A stretch of 64,000 nucleotides of DNA from positions 50,402,295-50,466,294 of the forward strand of contig NC_085861.1 of the NCBI RefSeq assembly GCF_034702125.1, written 5' to 3'. The notes beneath the pieces were generated by a model. It saw nothing but the letters and a program-made list of their open reading frames with translations, ran no database searches and was not told the DNA's origin. Below, piece by piece: positions 42,236-54,693 of the stretch. Source of the DNA: Engraulis encrasicolus (lineage: Eukaryota; Chordata; Actinopteri; Clupeiformes; Engraulidae). The translations under genes were made by a program, and so were the position numbers. The first letter of the stretch is position 1, and every line of letters starts with the position of its first letter.

Positions 42236-43453
42236 TAAGTAAGCGTACCCATTAAGCCCACCAAAATCTAAATTTCTTTATTTTTCAATGATCTTCAAAT
42301 ATTTTTTTTGTGAAATAATTTGTTAAATAGTAAGATTTACCTCTCTTCTCAATGTTTGTCACTGAGTTGATGGATATTTCAAAGTACAATATGAAGATTT
42401 TTTACGAGAAAAGTGAAAAGTCTGACTGGGCTTAAATGGTACCATTGGTACCATTTAAGCCCACTTGTGTTCCAAATAAGCTCATATAGTTATTTCTCTA
42501 TCAAAATACCTGGTGAGGTGTGTGAATTGAGTTTAAACAGTGGAGCCTACATGGCATAAATGGTTTCAGACCAAAAATGTAAGATTTGCTCAAAAAATAG
42601 TGCATAAAACCTAATTAAATATTACGGCATCTTTTACTTCATATACTTCATAAAATTCTTCATCCAAACAGAGAAATTTATTTTTTCTTATTGATTATTG
42701 TTAGTTCATTACATTACGCCTTTTAAACCAACAACTTGGTATTGTACAGCACTTTTTATGTCCCTCAAAGGCATTTTTCATAAGCATGCATGCAAACTTG
42801 CATGCATTTCAATGGGGTGTACCATTTAAGCCCACCTTGTACCCATTAAGCCCGCCTATACAAAAAGCTATTTTATGGAAATAATCAACTCCACAAAACA
42901 TTTCATGATGCATTTCTTTAAAGACCAATGCCAAACAAACTGGAATATGCTTAGAATTCATACCTAACCACCTTAAGTCTTACGGTATAGTAAGATAAAG
43001 ATGGTGTGTGGTTGTATCAAGAAAATATCGGCGTGTGCTCGCTCATAAAACACATCTTTCCATTTGAAGGGAAATGCTATAATTTAGTAAAACACTGCAT
43101 GTATATATATAAAAATCATTACATTTACCTCTTAGTTTACTAAATATGAAAGTATTTTCAAAACATTTGACTTAAACTAGCTGATATTCTATGATTTCTG
43201 ACATGTCCCAAAACAGCAAAGTTTTGAGGCAACTTCTTGTCAGTAGTCCTGAGACTGGATTCACTTGGACGGGAATAACTCGACGATAAAAAATGTGATT
43301 TGTTTGCAATAAAAAACATTTTGTCAGTTACTAAACCCTTTAATTGGATAGGGTGATGAACAACAAAATTCAGCTTTCCCCTTTCTTTAAATTGACCTCA
43401 AAGTTGAAAGTGGGCTTAAAGGGTACATGGGCTTAATGGGTACGCTTACCTTA
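42236..43453. mobile_element. 1.2-kb TIR element with ACCCATTAAGCCC motif array
   Basis: Ends TAAGCGTACCCATTAAGCCCA and TGGGCTTAATGGGTACGCTTA are inverted repeats. The same word recurs inside in both orientations (42427-42463, 42817-42857, 43410-43440). A perfect 37-bp hairpin with an 18-bp arm lies at 42427-42463. No ORF. Confidence 0.85.
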
Positions 43454-43607
43454 ATGAAAAAAGCCAGTATAACATTTCCCAATCAATATATGGGGGATAA
43501 TGATTAATTAAATTGAATGTGTGACAGTGGCACCAGCTCTCTGTTAAGACTGGACACCACAGGTCAGCTCCTGTGTCTATTCCACAACACACTACAGCAA
43601 GATTTTA

Positions 43608-43833
43608 CATTACATTACATTTCACTTAGCTGACGCTTTCATTTGTTCAAAGCGACTTACAACTATTATTTTTCAGGATATTGGTTACAGTCCCTGGAGC
43701 AATGTGGGGTTAGGTGCCTTGCTCAAGGGCACTTCAGCCATGGATGGAGGTGTAGGGAGAGGTCGTGGGGGATTCGAACCGGCAACCCCTAGATTGAAAG
43801 ACCAACTCTCTAACCACTAGGCCATGGCTGCCC
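43608..43833 (-). repeat. tRNA-derived SINE, minus orientation
   Basis: On the minus strand: GGCCTAGTGGTTAGAGAG (A-box), GGTTCGAATCCCCC (B-box), GCCCTTGAGCAAGGCACC, and tail GTAAGTCGCTTTGAACAAAT. The best-preserved copy of the family here. Confidence 0.9.
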
Positions 43834-44127
43834 AGATTTCTCACAAAGAGCTGCATTGAAATGACATTAAGAACATTAGTAATTAATAACAAGTTGCCTA
43901 GTAAAAAACACACCAGCAAGAGTCATTTAGTGTATTGAGCACAAGTAGCTAGGTTGTTTTTCAGTTCAGCACATATAAAAACACCATCGAGTAAGCACAC
44001 AGTATTGAACTATATTACATTCACTATCTGTATGCATTTTAATAACTGTGTAAATAAACAATTCAAAACCGCTAAGGTTAATTCATTTTCCTTTAGCACT
44101 TAAGCCTACAGTATACAGTATGTCATA

Positions 44128-44446
44128 CCTTTGTCAGGTGCACTGATTCTCATTGATATGATGAGATTAGATAAAACTTTATTGTCTGTTACAACCATGA
44201 AACAGAAAATTGTCTTTGGCGTGACTTCAGTGATTCTCACAGACATTAGACAAGGCTTGACCAAAAAAAAAAAAAAAAGACGACCACACAATACATTCAT
44301 GCTGCAGCTGGACAGTTCATATCTTGTTCAGTATGGTCACAGCTGAGGGGATGAAGGATTTCTTGAAAGATGATTGATATATACATATAACTGAACCAAG
44401 TGTTTCTGCACCGTATTGAACAATAATCCTCTCAACATTAATCCAA
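44128..44446 (-). mobile_element. LINE 3'-end fragment
   Basis: On the minus strand a short coding end reads KSFIPSAVTILNKI, like the C-termini of fish LINE ORF2 proteins. A 3' UTR follows with AATGTCTGTGAGAATCACTG, TTTTCTGTTTCATGGTTGTA and ACAATAAAGTTTTATCT. It abuts the inner end of arm 2. An older piece of the same 3' UTR (38885-38955) lies in the THAP intron of both arms. Confidence 0.7.
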
Positions 44447-46423
44447 GTCTCTCTGTTGGGGGCTGGAGACATCTCCTCTTCGGGGGTGGTCTTCCACATG
44501 ATAGTGCTTTCTGAGAATAAATATAAGAAGGAACAAAAAACACCAACAGCTTTTAAAACAGTTAATTACAACGCCACTGTCCTACAGAACACTTTAAATC
44601 TCACTTCACATTGCCTTATATTATAATTAGCAGATATAGACTCTTGCATGGAATAATAAGACACAAGTGTTGAAAGGCAATTTAGGTACATAAAAGCAGT
44701 GCCTAAAGGAGAGAAAGCATAACAACTAAGAGTCAAGAACTAAGTTAAGAAAATGTGTGTGTGTTTTCTTTTTAAGCCTAGATTAAAAAGTAGTGGCAGA
44801 TGGGAGAGTCTCTAACGTCTGGAGGCAAATCGCTCCAAAAGTACTTTAACAACATATGAAGAGTTCAGATGCAAAACCCCCTAACTCCATTTCTGAAGAC
44901 CTGTACGTCTATATTTTTAGAGAACCCTGTTGTTGGTTTGGTTTACATTCATGTACTTGATAATACATATAAAAAGTTATATTACATAAATACAATTTAA
45001 AAAATATGCAATTTTGATAGCTTTGTATTAAATAAAAATGAATTAAGATTATTTTCTGAAAAGGCACTTAGGGGGTTTTGCATCTGAACTCTTCATATGG
45101 TTAAGGTAATTACGAAAAAAAGCACTAAGTTATTTGTTATATACATGTAAACTTACACTATATTCATATCCCATATTAAATATGGGATATGGGTGTTCCT
45201 GCGTTGGTCTGCCGTCAGGGAAGTATACTCCACACACCTAAGGAGGGTGGGAATAAGATGAGATAAAAAACAAATATGCTTGACTGTTACACATGAAACA
45301 GAAAATTATCTTTGCCATGGCTGCAGTCATTCTCACAGACATTAGACAAAATACAGGACAAAGCAAGACATGTACACTGAGGTTGGATAGCGAAAATTAT
45401 CTTTTGTTGAGGAAGGGTTACAGACATGGGTGTAATTTTCAGTCTGGGTGTTGGGGGACATGTCCATAGGCCTACCACTTTTGAGATTAACCTAGCTTGT
45501 CCCCGCCACTTTATTTCCAATAAAATGCCAAACATTATTACAAATACAGACATGGTGGTCGATTTAAGAGATGAAAATAAAATTGGGCTAGGTTATGGAC
45601 AAAACAAAAGCTACCAAAACCTAGCCTGACTTATTGAAGTCAGTCACACGACCTGGCTAGCTTTGCCAAAAATCCGCTGGCATAACAAAAGAATTAGCTA
45701 AATTGCCAGGGTCACATTTCCATTTCAAAGGGCACACATACACAAACAATCGTAAATAATCACACAAATGTACCATGGCACACAGCACAGATAACCATGG
45801 GGCTCATGATGCTACCAAAACCTAGCCTGACTTCTTATTAAAGTCAGTGTAACCTGGCTAGCCTTGCCAAAACTCCGCTAGCATAACAAAAGAATTAGCT
45901 AAGTTGCCAGGGTCACATTTTCATTTCAAAGGGCACACACGTACACAAATAATCGAAAATAAGCACACAAATGTACCATGACACACAGAACAGATAACCA
46001 TGGGGCTCATGGTGCTCTTCCCACTCCTGGGGAAACTTAGGTATTAATGAAAGAATGCTAAATAATCGTAACTAGCGTTAGCTAGCCAAGCTAAATAATT
46101 GTTGCCACCAGTTTATGTTACATAGACACTGGCTTACAATAGGCCTACTTAACTACACTAACCACCTAGAAATAAAAATACATACCATTGAATACTTGTT
46201 TGGGGGCAAAGTCCTTTCGGTGTACGTTTTTAATCCATATCTTGCGAATGTCTTCATCCTCAGCACGGCCGGGGAAGCGGTTTACACCGTAGGGCACACA
46301 ACAAGGACAATCCTCTTTAAACTGTGGACTATGAAGCGCACATACGCTCTTTTTCCACATTTTTAGCGTTCTGCTGTTATTGTGACATCCGATTACGGCA
46401 CACGTTAGTCCAGATCCAGACAT
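44440..46423 (-). pseudogene. THAP-domain 5' part of the transposase (arm 2 copy)
   Basis: Minus-strand duplicate of the start of the arm 1 gene. The THAP exon (46196-46423) encodes exactly the same residues as arm 1. Exon 2 at about 45162-45237 has four extra bases (CCCATATTTAATATGGG for CCCATAATATGGG), shifting the frame. Exon 3 keeps only about 60 bp (KALSCGRPPPKRRC..) before LINE sequence replaces it, so no catalytic domain remains. Confidence 0.85.
44857..45095. mobile_element. TA-flanked MITE (TGAAGAGTTCAG family), copy 2
   Basis: Same ends as 35108-35345. Arm 1 shows the pre-insertion sequence AACAACATATGGTTAAGG (reverse of 39117-39135), which proves a TA target duplication. Confidence 0.95.
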
Positions 46424-47134
46424 ATTTGTACAAAGATGATGTGAAAGTCAGGAACTGCATACGCTTCAATTACGAGTTTACGTCAGGGAGCACTTCAGTA
46501 ATGGCTCTACTTCCGGTTATTTCCTCTGATCGGTGTATAAAGATCTATGGTGGCTTCGCACTAGTAGCCTTCTCTGCGTAATAGAAGCGCAATGTCTTCA
46601 ACCTTACGCTCGAACGCCGGCTGATGTGATTGGCTGAGCACATTTGTGTGTCATATACCGTCAGGACAGTCTCAAAAATCCACACACAAATACAATGGAA
46701 GTCACAAATATGTATAGGGTTTGCGAATATATGTAGACCGGTTTGCAAATTAATAGAACTGCGCTGGCATTTGTGAATGGGGATACATTCATTTGTGCAT
46801 CATGAATTATATTTGTGAATGTTGTTACATTTGTTTGTGGATCATGAAATGTATGAATTATATTTGTGAATGTCATTACTTTTGTTTGTGGATCACGAAA
46901 TATATTGGTGAGTGGTGTGACATTCATTTCTTAATATTGATACTGTTCTATCTCCATACATTACAACCCTCAGAATGATATTCATATTCAGTAATGTAGA
47001 CATAAACCAATGAAGTGAGTGTAGTTTCTCATTTTAAACCACCTAGATGCCCAAAAAACACCTCACACATGTACACACATGAGGTGTATAGGTGCACATG
47101 TAATACACTAAATGGTGTTTTACAATATGGATGG

Positions 47135-47379
47135 CAGGGCTGAAATGGGTCCAGAAAACAGCCTGGGCATTTTTGGCATAGACCAGCCCCCTGCTTTTCT
47201 ACATGATCATGATTAGCTCAGTCCACTGTACAAATCCTTAAGTAGGCCTAGATGGAGCAATGGGCCAGCCCATCTCAATTTTGGAAAACAAGAAGAAACA
47301 ATACAACAGCATCTGCCCCTGAGGACTGCCGGCCCACCGGGAAAATAACCCTGTATGCCAGATGACCAGCCCTGGCCTG
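47135..47379. mobile_element. hAT-like MITE
   Basis: Perfect 8-bp ATGGATGG on both sides (47127-47134 and 47380-47387). Ends CAGGGCTGAAATGG and CCAGCCCTGGCCTG. No ORF. Confidence 0.85.
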
Positions 47380-48446
47380 ATGGATGGCGACTCTTGATCA
47401 CACAATAAAAAAAATGGGGTGTTAATGTTCCGGAGGAAATGTAGGCTATATATGACATGGAGATTTTACAACACTGGAGAGTCAGATTACTCTAACAGTG
47501 AGTTAAAAGCCAGTGTCAAATTTTGCAGCTGGCTAGTGTTTCAACTCTACAGCAAGATGATTAGGCTACTCCCACTCTGCTTCAGATGCATCAGTGTTCA
47601 ATATATATTTTTAAAAGTTCTCATTCCAGTGCTAATATTAACAAAATATTTAGTAGAATCAATTCTGAAAATGTTACACCAAAGAGTAAAAATCTTTAAC
47701 ACTGGTATTTTTGCAGTGTATTTGCTTTGGCCATAATCTGATGAATTTACCATTAACAGATTATGATCAATTAAAATAAGAGCATCAAACAGATGGAAGA
47801 CCTATCATTTGGTTTCCAATAAACAATCTTAGTTCTGTTGATGGTTAAATGATTAATGCTCCACTTGTGGCTTTGCTTGGGCACAATCCCTAGTGCTGAA
47901 CAAAAAAGTAGGTTATTGCTATTCTGGTAATAGCATATTTATAACAGGAGCCATGACTTCACAGATTACACAGACACAGAGGAGGTAGCATGTCTCGGGA
48001 AATGTGAATGGAGGGATGGGGACGTGTGCAACAGCATTCTCAGCCAGGCTGAATGGTATTTGTCATCGCTCCAGATAGATCACGTCTCAGCTCCATTTCA
48101 TTTCACTCCGCCGCCAACTGCTAAACAAAAAGTGGAAGTGGATGATGCATGAGGCGCAGAGGCGGACTTTCCATTAAGCAAACCTAGGCAATTGCCTAGG
48201 GCACCGACCAAATCTGTTCTCCATATGGGGCCCCAATTGTTACTCACGGTTAAGAGGCCAAAAAGCTTGATTTTAATTTGTCACTTACGTAAAGTCACCC
48301 AAGATATGAGACAAAACACTAAAGTACCACAAAAACACAGAATTGTATGTATAGTGACTTTTGAGGGCCCCAAAATGGCTAGATGAGGCAAAAGGGATTG
48401 TACCGGAGTTAACTTGTGATGTGAGTGTCAACTCACTGCAATGTGG

Positions 48447-48582
48447 CAGGGGCACCACCAGAAATGTTGGGCCCTATGAAAGATTCGAATTTTGTTAGTG
48501 CTTTTGGGCCCTCTTAAGGGCCGTTGTCAGTGCTTGGGCCCTTAGAATTTGTAACATCTTTCCCCCCCTAGCGGCACCCATG
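48447..48582. mobile_element. 136-bp hAT-like MITE
   Basis: Perfect 8-bp CAATGTGG on both sides (48439-48446 and 48583-48590). Starts CAGGGGCACC and ends GCGGCACCCATG; TTGGGCCC / GGGCCC words inside. Confidence 0.88.
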
Positions 48583-48646
48583 CAATGTGGTGTACAAAAA
48601 TTGCAAGCTTCCTTTATAAAGAATAGTAATACATTTATGTTCCATG

Positions 48647-48841
48647 CAGGGCTCTAAATTGACACCATCCAAACGACCAAATGCTGCTGAAATCTCAGTC
48701 TGGCTGGTAGAAAAGATAAACTTACTCGCCACTTTGACCCATTAGTGAGTGTGTGTTTTTGGCTGGTAAGATTAACATCTACTAGCCATTTTGGCTGGTG
48801 ATGAGTGATGGTGATGGTAATGAGGTTAATTTGGAGCCCTG
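48647..48841. mobile_element. hAT-like MITE (CAGGGCTCTAAATT type)
   Basis: Ends CAGGGCTCTAAATTGAC and TTAATTTGGAGCCCTG. Flanks GTTCCATG and CTTCCATG agree at 7 of 8. Interior GGCTGGTAAGATTAACATCT. A worn relative is at 28979-29160. Confidence 0.92.
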
Positions 48842-48849
48842 CTTCCATG

Positions 48850-50029
48850 TAGGCCTACCTATTGAATGTAAGTGATCCATAATCTCAGGTCATGTCCCTT
48901 TACCAAGTTCATACCATATGACTACTGCAATTTTACATCAAAATCGGCTGATGGGTGAATGTGTCATATGTCATGTGATATGGTGTGTCTCTCTATTGCC
49001 ACAGCAACCTATAGAACCCATTATGTTACAATAAGGTTTACAGTCAAACATTACGCTAGAATAGACATTCAGAAAGTAGTCAGAAAACAAAAAGGAATTT
49101 GGAATGCTTCAGGGTGTTAAACTTTTTTTCCTTGGTGCTCATCGGTGTGGGGACTCTCACACTCAGAAATCAGATTAAAATATGATTTGTAGTCAAGAAT
49201 TCATAAGCTCCTCTCCGTAGTGCACACTTTTTACCGTAGGTAAACAATTATCTTGAGATTCCTCCAGTGACTCAGTCGAGTTGCTGCTGTCAAATTAATG
49301 ATAATTTACCATGCTAAGAGGTTTCTTATCAACCCACCAAAATAATGTGAATTTTGAAGTATGTTGGTAAGTAGGGCCATGTGCATTGCTCCATGGATAT
49401 TTGAGATTGGATTCATTTAGCATATGTCACGTTTGTTGATCTGAGGTTGGGGCTAGATAAAGATCACTTAGCACAGAGTTATGTTACACAAAACTCCTTG
49501 GCACATAATAATTGGGAAGAGGAAGACATGATACAATAGTATCTATTTCTGTGGAAAATTCAGTGCCCTCCACTCTTTATACAGTCCTGTAATGTAGGCC
49601 TTACTGTACAACAGTGCAGCAATGGAATGGAAATTTCCATTGGCTTCCATCGACTTGACCTTCCTGGAATCAGGATTCTTTTTCACATCGGGCAGGTGAT
49701 CTGGAACAAAAACTGAAACTAGGTGGTAGCTCCAACCATGTTGATGTATCGCGCTGCACGTGCTCACTAGCATTTCTTTGGTAGCTCAGACCTAACCCAC
49801 ACAGTTATTGTTAGGGCTAAGTTATTAGCTATACTGTCATTTGTTTTGGTAGATTTGATACTTATTACACTTTTATATCTCATACTATATGTTATTATGT
49901 GTTGCACTCAAATGTCTGTTCTGCTCCGTTCTGCTCTGTTCTGCTCTGTTCTGCTCTGTTAATGCATGGGAAAGTGACAAAGGTATTGATACCTTTAGGT
50001 CCAAGTGCGTGAATAAATTGACAATAGGG
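48850..50029. other. Noncoding stretch
   Basis: No exon recognised. A (TCTGTTCTGC)n minisatellite of about 45 bp is at 49917-49961. Confidence 0.5.
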
Positions 50030-50037
50030 CCTTAGAT

Positions 50038-50338
50038 AATGCGTGGGGAACCTTTTTCATTCAAGGGGCCTCTTCAAATTTTATAAAGTCCTCCAACGGT
50101 TGTACTATGAACACAAAGCAGGATTTCCCCCTGCACTTTAGGATTATATTGAAGGCTGCCACCTTTACAACAGATCCCACTTTCACTAGGTCTCCTGAAA
50201 ATCTTAATTGTATTGCATATGTAATTTCTAAGATTGTTTTCTAAAACATATCTCATGTGAAACTGCATAACATTAAAATTGTATCGGGGGCCGGACAAGA
50301 TCGTAAACGGCCCTCGAGCCATAAGCTCCCCACCCATG
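50038..50338. mobile_element. hAT-like MITE related to 54694-55220
   Basis: CCTTAGAT on both sides (50030-50037 and 50339-50346). GTGGGGAACCTTTTTCATTC at the left, CATAAGCTCCCCACCCATG at the right. CAAATTTTATAAAGTCCTCC is shared with 54694-55220. Confidence 0.88.
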
Positions 50339-50721
50339 CCTTAGATACATGTGAAAAAAACAGAGTTAAAGTAAAGCACATGACCAGGGTGGAGACAAAA
50401 CAAACAAACGCGACAAGAACGAAACTGTAAAATCATAAAATAAGAGCACTTATCTTCTTCAAACACACACACTTTGTCATTCAAGTGCGTTAAGGTTTAG
50501 TGTCGCACTCAGAACTTCATGCAGTAGTATTTTATTTGAAGAACAATTCAGCTTATGCCTTCATCAGTGTTATTTTACTTTGTAAACAAGCCCAAATAAG
50601 GGTGGTGGCTAAGAGGCATTTAAACCATTCAAATCAACTTGTGCAGATCTTGTTATGCGTGTTGTCTGTTGTATACGGTATATATTTTTAGTTTAGTTTA
50701 GTTTAGTTTAGTTTAGTTTAG

Positions 50722-50753
<32 letters not shown>

Positions 50754-51487
50754 CACATCTGGGGTCTGGTGGTGAAACACAATTTCAAACACTGTATAAT
50801 GTCAGTTACATAGCCTACTGTTGAAGAGTTTCACAATAAGGAAGACATGACTTGACTTGGTTTAGACCTTTTTATAGTCAAGGGCAGGTCAGAACATGTC
50901 AGTGCCTTTGCCTTTATAGCAACTGTAGGATTAAGAAAAACAATTGGCCCCATTTCCTCCCATCTTGCCATGTGCCAAAATCGTAACTGGACCAACCTGC
51001 CAGCCACCTTGACGGTACAGTACACTACCCATCAAGCCTGATCTGTTCTGCAAAACAGAAAAACATCTTGATAGAAATCCCTGATTCGTCCTCATTGCAA
51101 TCAGATAATGAAAAAATGTTGTAACAATACACCACTTGGTATCAGGATGATAAGACGGCACTCTTCTAAATATGTTCCATAACATACATGTAGCTTGTAG
51201 GTACAACTCCCATATACAGTAATGGAGATCGACAGCCATGCATACTGGACTACAACAAATGCCAGTCATTTTCAAACATGGATCATTTATTCGTCTGTAC
51301 AGAAACTTGTTCTGTGCTATTGACAGTGCATCTGACAGAAACAAAACAAAAACACAAAAGACAAATACAATCAATCAATTTTGGAAGGAAAAACAAATTC
51401 TCCTCATTTTTGGGGTGCTTTGGGGTTCCTGATCATACATCAATAATAAAATTTGACCGCCCCCGGCCCCCCAAACAGATATTGGTA
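50339..51487. other. Noncoding stretch
   Basis: No exon recognised. It contains a (GTTTA)n microsatellite at 50688-50750. Confidence 0.5.
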
Positions 51488-52297
51488 TGTAGCCTCAAGG
51501 CAACACTGTGCATACAAAAACGTCAATGTTTTTTTTTAGTATTAGACATATTACTGGAACAAGGATAATACAAATAATTTTCCAAGTTTTGATGGTTTTT
51601 GATCAATCAACTGAACAAATGACATTTAAATTACCAAAAACATGAATCACTATCACATTGCTGATTAGAAAACAATGGGCAGAATATAAAAACACAACAA
51701 AAAATTATTTCTGAGGTTCGCTTTCTTCTGACACACCTTTATCTACTTGAATTCCAGTCTCAGTAGGGACTTTCCTGAACAGAGGCAACAGGTAGCACCT
51801 TTCCTTTACCCACACATCCTCTCTTAGATAGTTTACACACTGGTAATACTTGCATTTATACGCACACACACATACCCAAGCTCACACATACTCCCAACTG
51901 ACCCCTGACCCCAGATCCCTGACCCCTAAAATATTGCAAACATAGTAAAAACTTCAGGAATGCATTATGCATTCATTTATGCACTAATACCGCAATGGGT
52001 GTTGTTGTGCACAGTGTTAAATGTACACACGGGGGGTTGAATGTCCAAGGAAACCAAGATCCCATCCATTTCAAGTCATTTCGCAACCATAGCCCATCAT
52101 CCTTTTAACTGGCTAAATGTATTCCAAACTTATTTAATTGATCAACGTGAATTAATATCAATCTCCTGTATAGAAGATTGTAGTAAAACATTGACAGACC
52201 ATTTATGCATACAAAAACAATTCCCTATACAAATTCAAATGCATTATATGGCTGAAAAAACTTGGCCTAACTGCACAGTGTTGCCTTGAGGCAGCGC
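51488..52297. mobile_element. 0.8-kb TIR element
   Basis: GCCTCAAGGCAACACTGTGCA at the left and TGCACAGTGTTGCCTTGAGGC at the right are perfect inverted repeats. No transposase in the interior. Confidence 0.88.
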
Positions 52298-53350
52298 ACA
52301 AAAATATAAAGTTTTAACATATAAATAAAATCAAAATAAGTATTTAAACAATCCAAAGAGCTTCACTGTATATTTCTGCACATGCACATATTTTTTGGTA
52401 TAACGTTATTCAATTTAAACATGTTAATAAAAAGTAAATATAATACCAATTAGTGGGCATGTGTTTCATGCGGCCTGACTTCCAGAGAGGGCTGTCCCAT
52501 CCTCACACAAAAGCCCACACCCACTTCAAATCATCATTTGATTGGACAGAGATGTCTCACATAGTAGTTTTTGAAAAAAAATAGACCTATTTTTTTAAAG
52601 AGCCAGTCTGGGAGTCAAAATGTAATTTGTTGCCTCAAAGACACAGTATGGAGTAGAGGGTTATATACAATGGTACATGGAACATGACCATGGTGTCCAG
52701 TATATCTCATGAGGTCATCTCCTTCCATGCTGCATATGGGGATTTATTTTTAGAAATAAACACTGGTTTAAAATGAAAGTGAAAGAATGTTTGGGTGCAA
52801 GCAGAATCCTGCCATGCCTGTTTGTGTCTCTTAAGCCCAGACCGATTAAGATAAAAGCCTGTTGGTGGCAAGAAAACATGCAATGTTTATTTTGTTACGG
52901 GAACCCAACCCTAGAAAAAAGTGAAATGTTTTTGTTCATGTGTTGTTGTGGTTCATCCAGATCCGTGATGTGGTTAGTTAATGAAATGCCCTCATGGTTC
53001 TCCTAAAAGTTGTGGTGAAGAATCCGTTTAACTGTTATCTGAAGGGTTTTTTTTTCTTATCAGCATCTTTGTGCCCTGCAAGCAAGGATTTGCCCAGGCC
53101 AGCGTGTGCATTCCTACACTGGTTTCCATATTTCTGTCAGATCCACTGTAGTCAAAAATGAGACGAGAAACAGAGATACATTTCGGAAGCTTTATTTCTG
53201 AAGGCACATTTTGTGTTTGGCGGTAAGGCTCTGTTCGGAGGAAGTTCCCCAGCTTCTCCATGAGCTCCATGGAAGCCAAGACAGGGAACAGCAGCATCCT
53301 CAGGTGTAGTGCCTTCCATTTAGCTGGAAAGGCAACATACCCCCTAGAAC
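52298..53350. other. Mostly noncoding; possible minus-strand terminal exon at 53190-53325
   Basis: On the minus strand TTGCCTTTCCAG (an acceptor-like site) is followed by CTAAATGGAAGGCACTACAC and, about 130 bp on, AGAAATAAAGC, a poly(A)-signal context. No upstream exon is recognised, so this is only a possibility. Confidence 0.3.
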
Positions 53351-53445
53351 AGTGGTTCCCAACCAATGGGTCGGGACCCAACCGATGGGTCGCCAAAGAT
53401 CCACAGAGGGTCGCCAAAGATCCACAGAGGGTCGCCAAGACTTCT
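53351..53445. mobile_element. hAT-type element end
   Basis: CAGTGGTTCCCAACCAATGG is a classic hAT terminus, followed by a CGCCAAAGATCCACAGAGGGT tandem pair. TTGGGAACCACTG at 56328-56340 is the complementary end type, but the flanks (CCCTAGAA and GTGTAGCC) do not match, so they may belong to different copies. Confidence 0.6.
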
Positions 53446-53895
53446 TGATTTTAAGGGGTTTCATTTTAAATACCTTAAGTAGCCGATGTTGAATAAATGT
53501 AAATGACAGAGCATTTATTCAAATATTGTATGCATAGAAGCAACAAAATGTAGGCCTAAATGTAAACATTTATTCTATATTTGACCAAAGACGATTAGGC
53601 CTAAAGGCATAACATAACTAAAATGAGTTTTCGCAGGAAACAGAGGGCATCATGTGACTCCCTGCACTCGTGCGGTTGGGTCACCAAAGCTTACAATGGT
53701 AAAACCATGAGTCCCTGAAGTGGACAGCTGTAGGGGTCAGCCAATAGACAAAAGGGAGCGTTGACTACGTGGTCTGCCAGAACTAACGCAGGTTGCTCGA
53801 TTAATCCTGGGAGACTTCAGACTACTGCGCTGTGACCTTGTTTTATGCATCGAAGAGCTAAAAAGCAGAATGTTTCATCATCTCTCAAACATTGA

Positions 53896-53896
<1 letters not shown>

Positions 53897-53975
<79 letters not shown>

Positions 53976-54030
53976 TGTGTGTGTGTGTCTGTGTGTGTGT
54001 GTGTGTGTGCGTGCGTGCGTGCGTGTGCGC
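53897..54030. repeat. (GT)n microsatellite with GCGT end
   Basis: About 110 bp of GT with two CTGT interruptions, then GCGTGCGTGCGT. Confidence 0.95.
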
Positions 54031-54212
54031 GTGAGTGTTTGTGGACATGGACATGCTATATATTTTCTTTAGCCTATACACTTGCAAGGTCATCTGCTGC
54101 AGTAGGCTACTGCTATGAAAGTCCTTTGTCCAGAAGGCCATTATAATTGTTCAATGACATGCAGAGGAATTCACAAAGATGTAATCGTAGCGACTGCTCT
54201 GCATGAGCTATA

Positions 54213-54395
54213 CAGTGTTTCTCAACGGGGGCTCTACAGCGTTGAGAAGCATACAGCTGAGAAGGGGTAGTGCTTAGTTGCCATTGGGGGGCATTAGTCT
54301 ATTTTTGAATACTAAGGGGGGTGTTGTTATGAGGCCAACTTGAGAGACTTACCACGTGGTCCAGGGGGCATTTATTCAAAAAAGGTGAACCACTG
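54213..54395. mobile_element. hAT-like MITE in the first tandem unit
   Basis: CAGTGTTTCTCAACGGGG at the left, GTGAACCACTG at the right, with GAGCTATA and GAGCTATG around them. Confidence 0.75.
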
Positions 54396-54693
54396 AGCTA
54401 TGCGTTTACCGTACCTCTCTAGCAATGTTCATTGTGTGAATTATGTGTAAGCTAATGATACTGCAGGTGCACACAGCACTTTGTGAAAAAAATCCTCGTT
54501 CACAGCCAGGTGTTTATGACTCTTTATGACTATAATTTGGTTTCGTTTTTCGCTCTTAGTGGCTGTACTCATACCATATTTGTTATCAGTGCAATTCAGT
54601 TACACATTGACCCTCAGTTTGACTCCTGAAGGACCAGCAGATTTTCAAAGGAAATCAGCTGAACAATAGTTGAACAACAGGCAAGCTCTAGAT

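Larger units (their letters stand above)
37069..46957. mobile_element. 9.9-kb inverted-repeat structure carrying THAP/DDE transposon arms
   Basis: Arm 1 (37069 to about 39494, plus) and arm 2 (about 44446 to 46957, minus) are near-identical inverted copies that include the THAP exon, its intron and the start of the transposase exon. Flanks ACATTACT (37061-37068) and ACATTACA (46958-46965) agree at 7 of 8 bases; AT also directly borders the ends. Insertions distinguish the arms: a 321-bp telomere-repeat-bearing insert in arm 1, and in arm 2 a 239-bp MITE and about 130 bp near 45340-45470. The 5-kb centre holds the transposase 3' part, a LINE fragment, a SINE and other elements. Confidence 0.85.

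Noticed and set aside
45000..46960. A second, independent functional THAP gene on the minus strand
   Set aside because: It is the arm 2 duplicate; exon 2 has a 4-bp insertion and exon 3 is cut short by LINE sequence.
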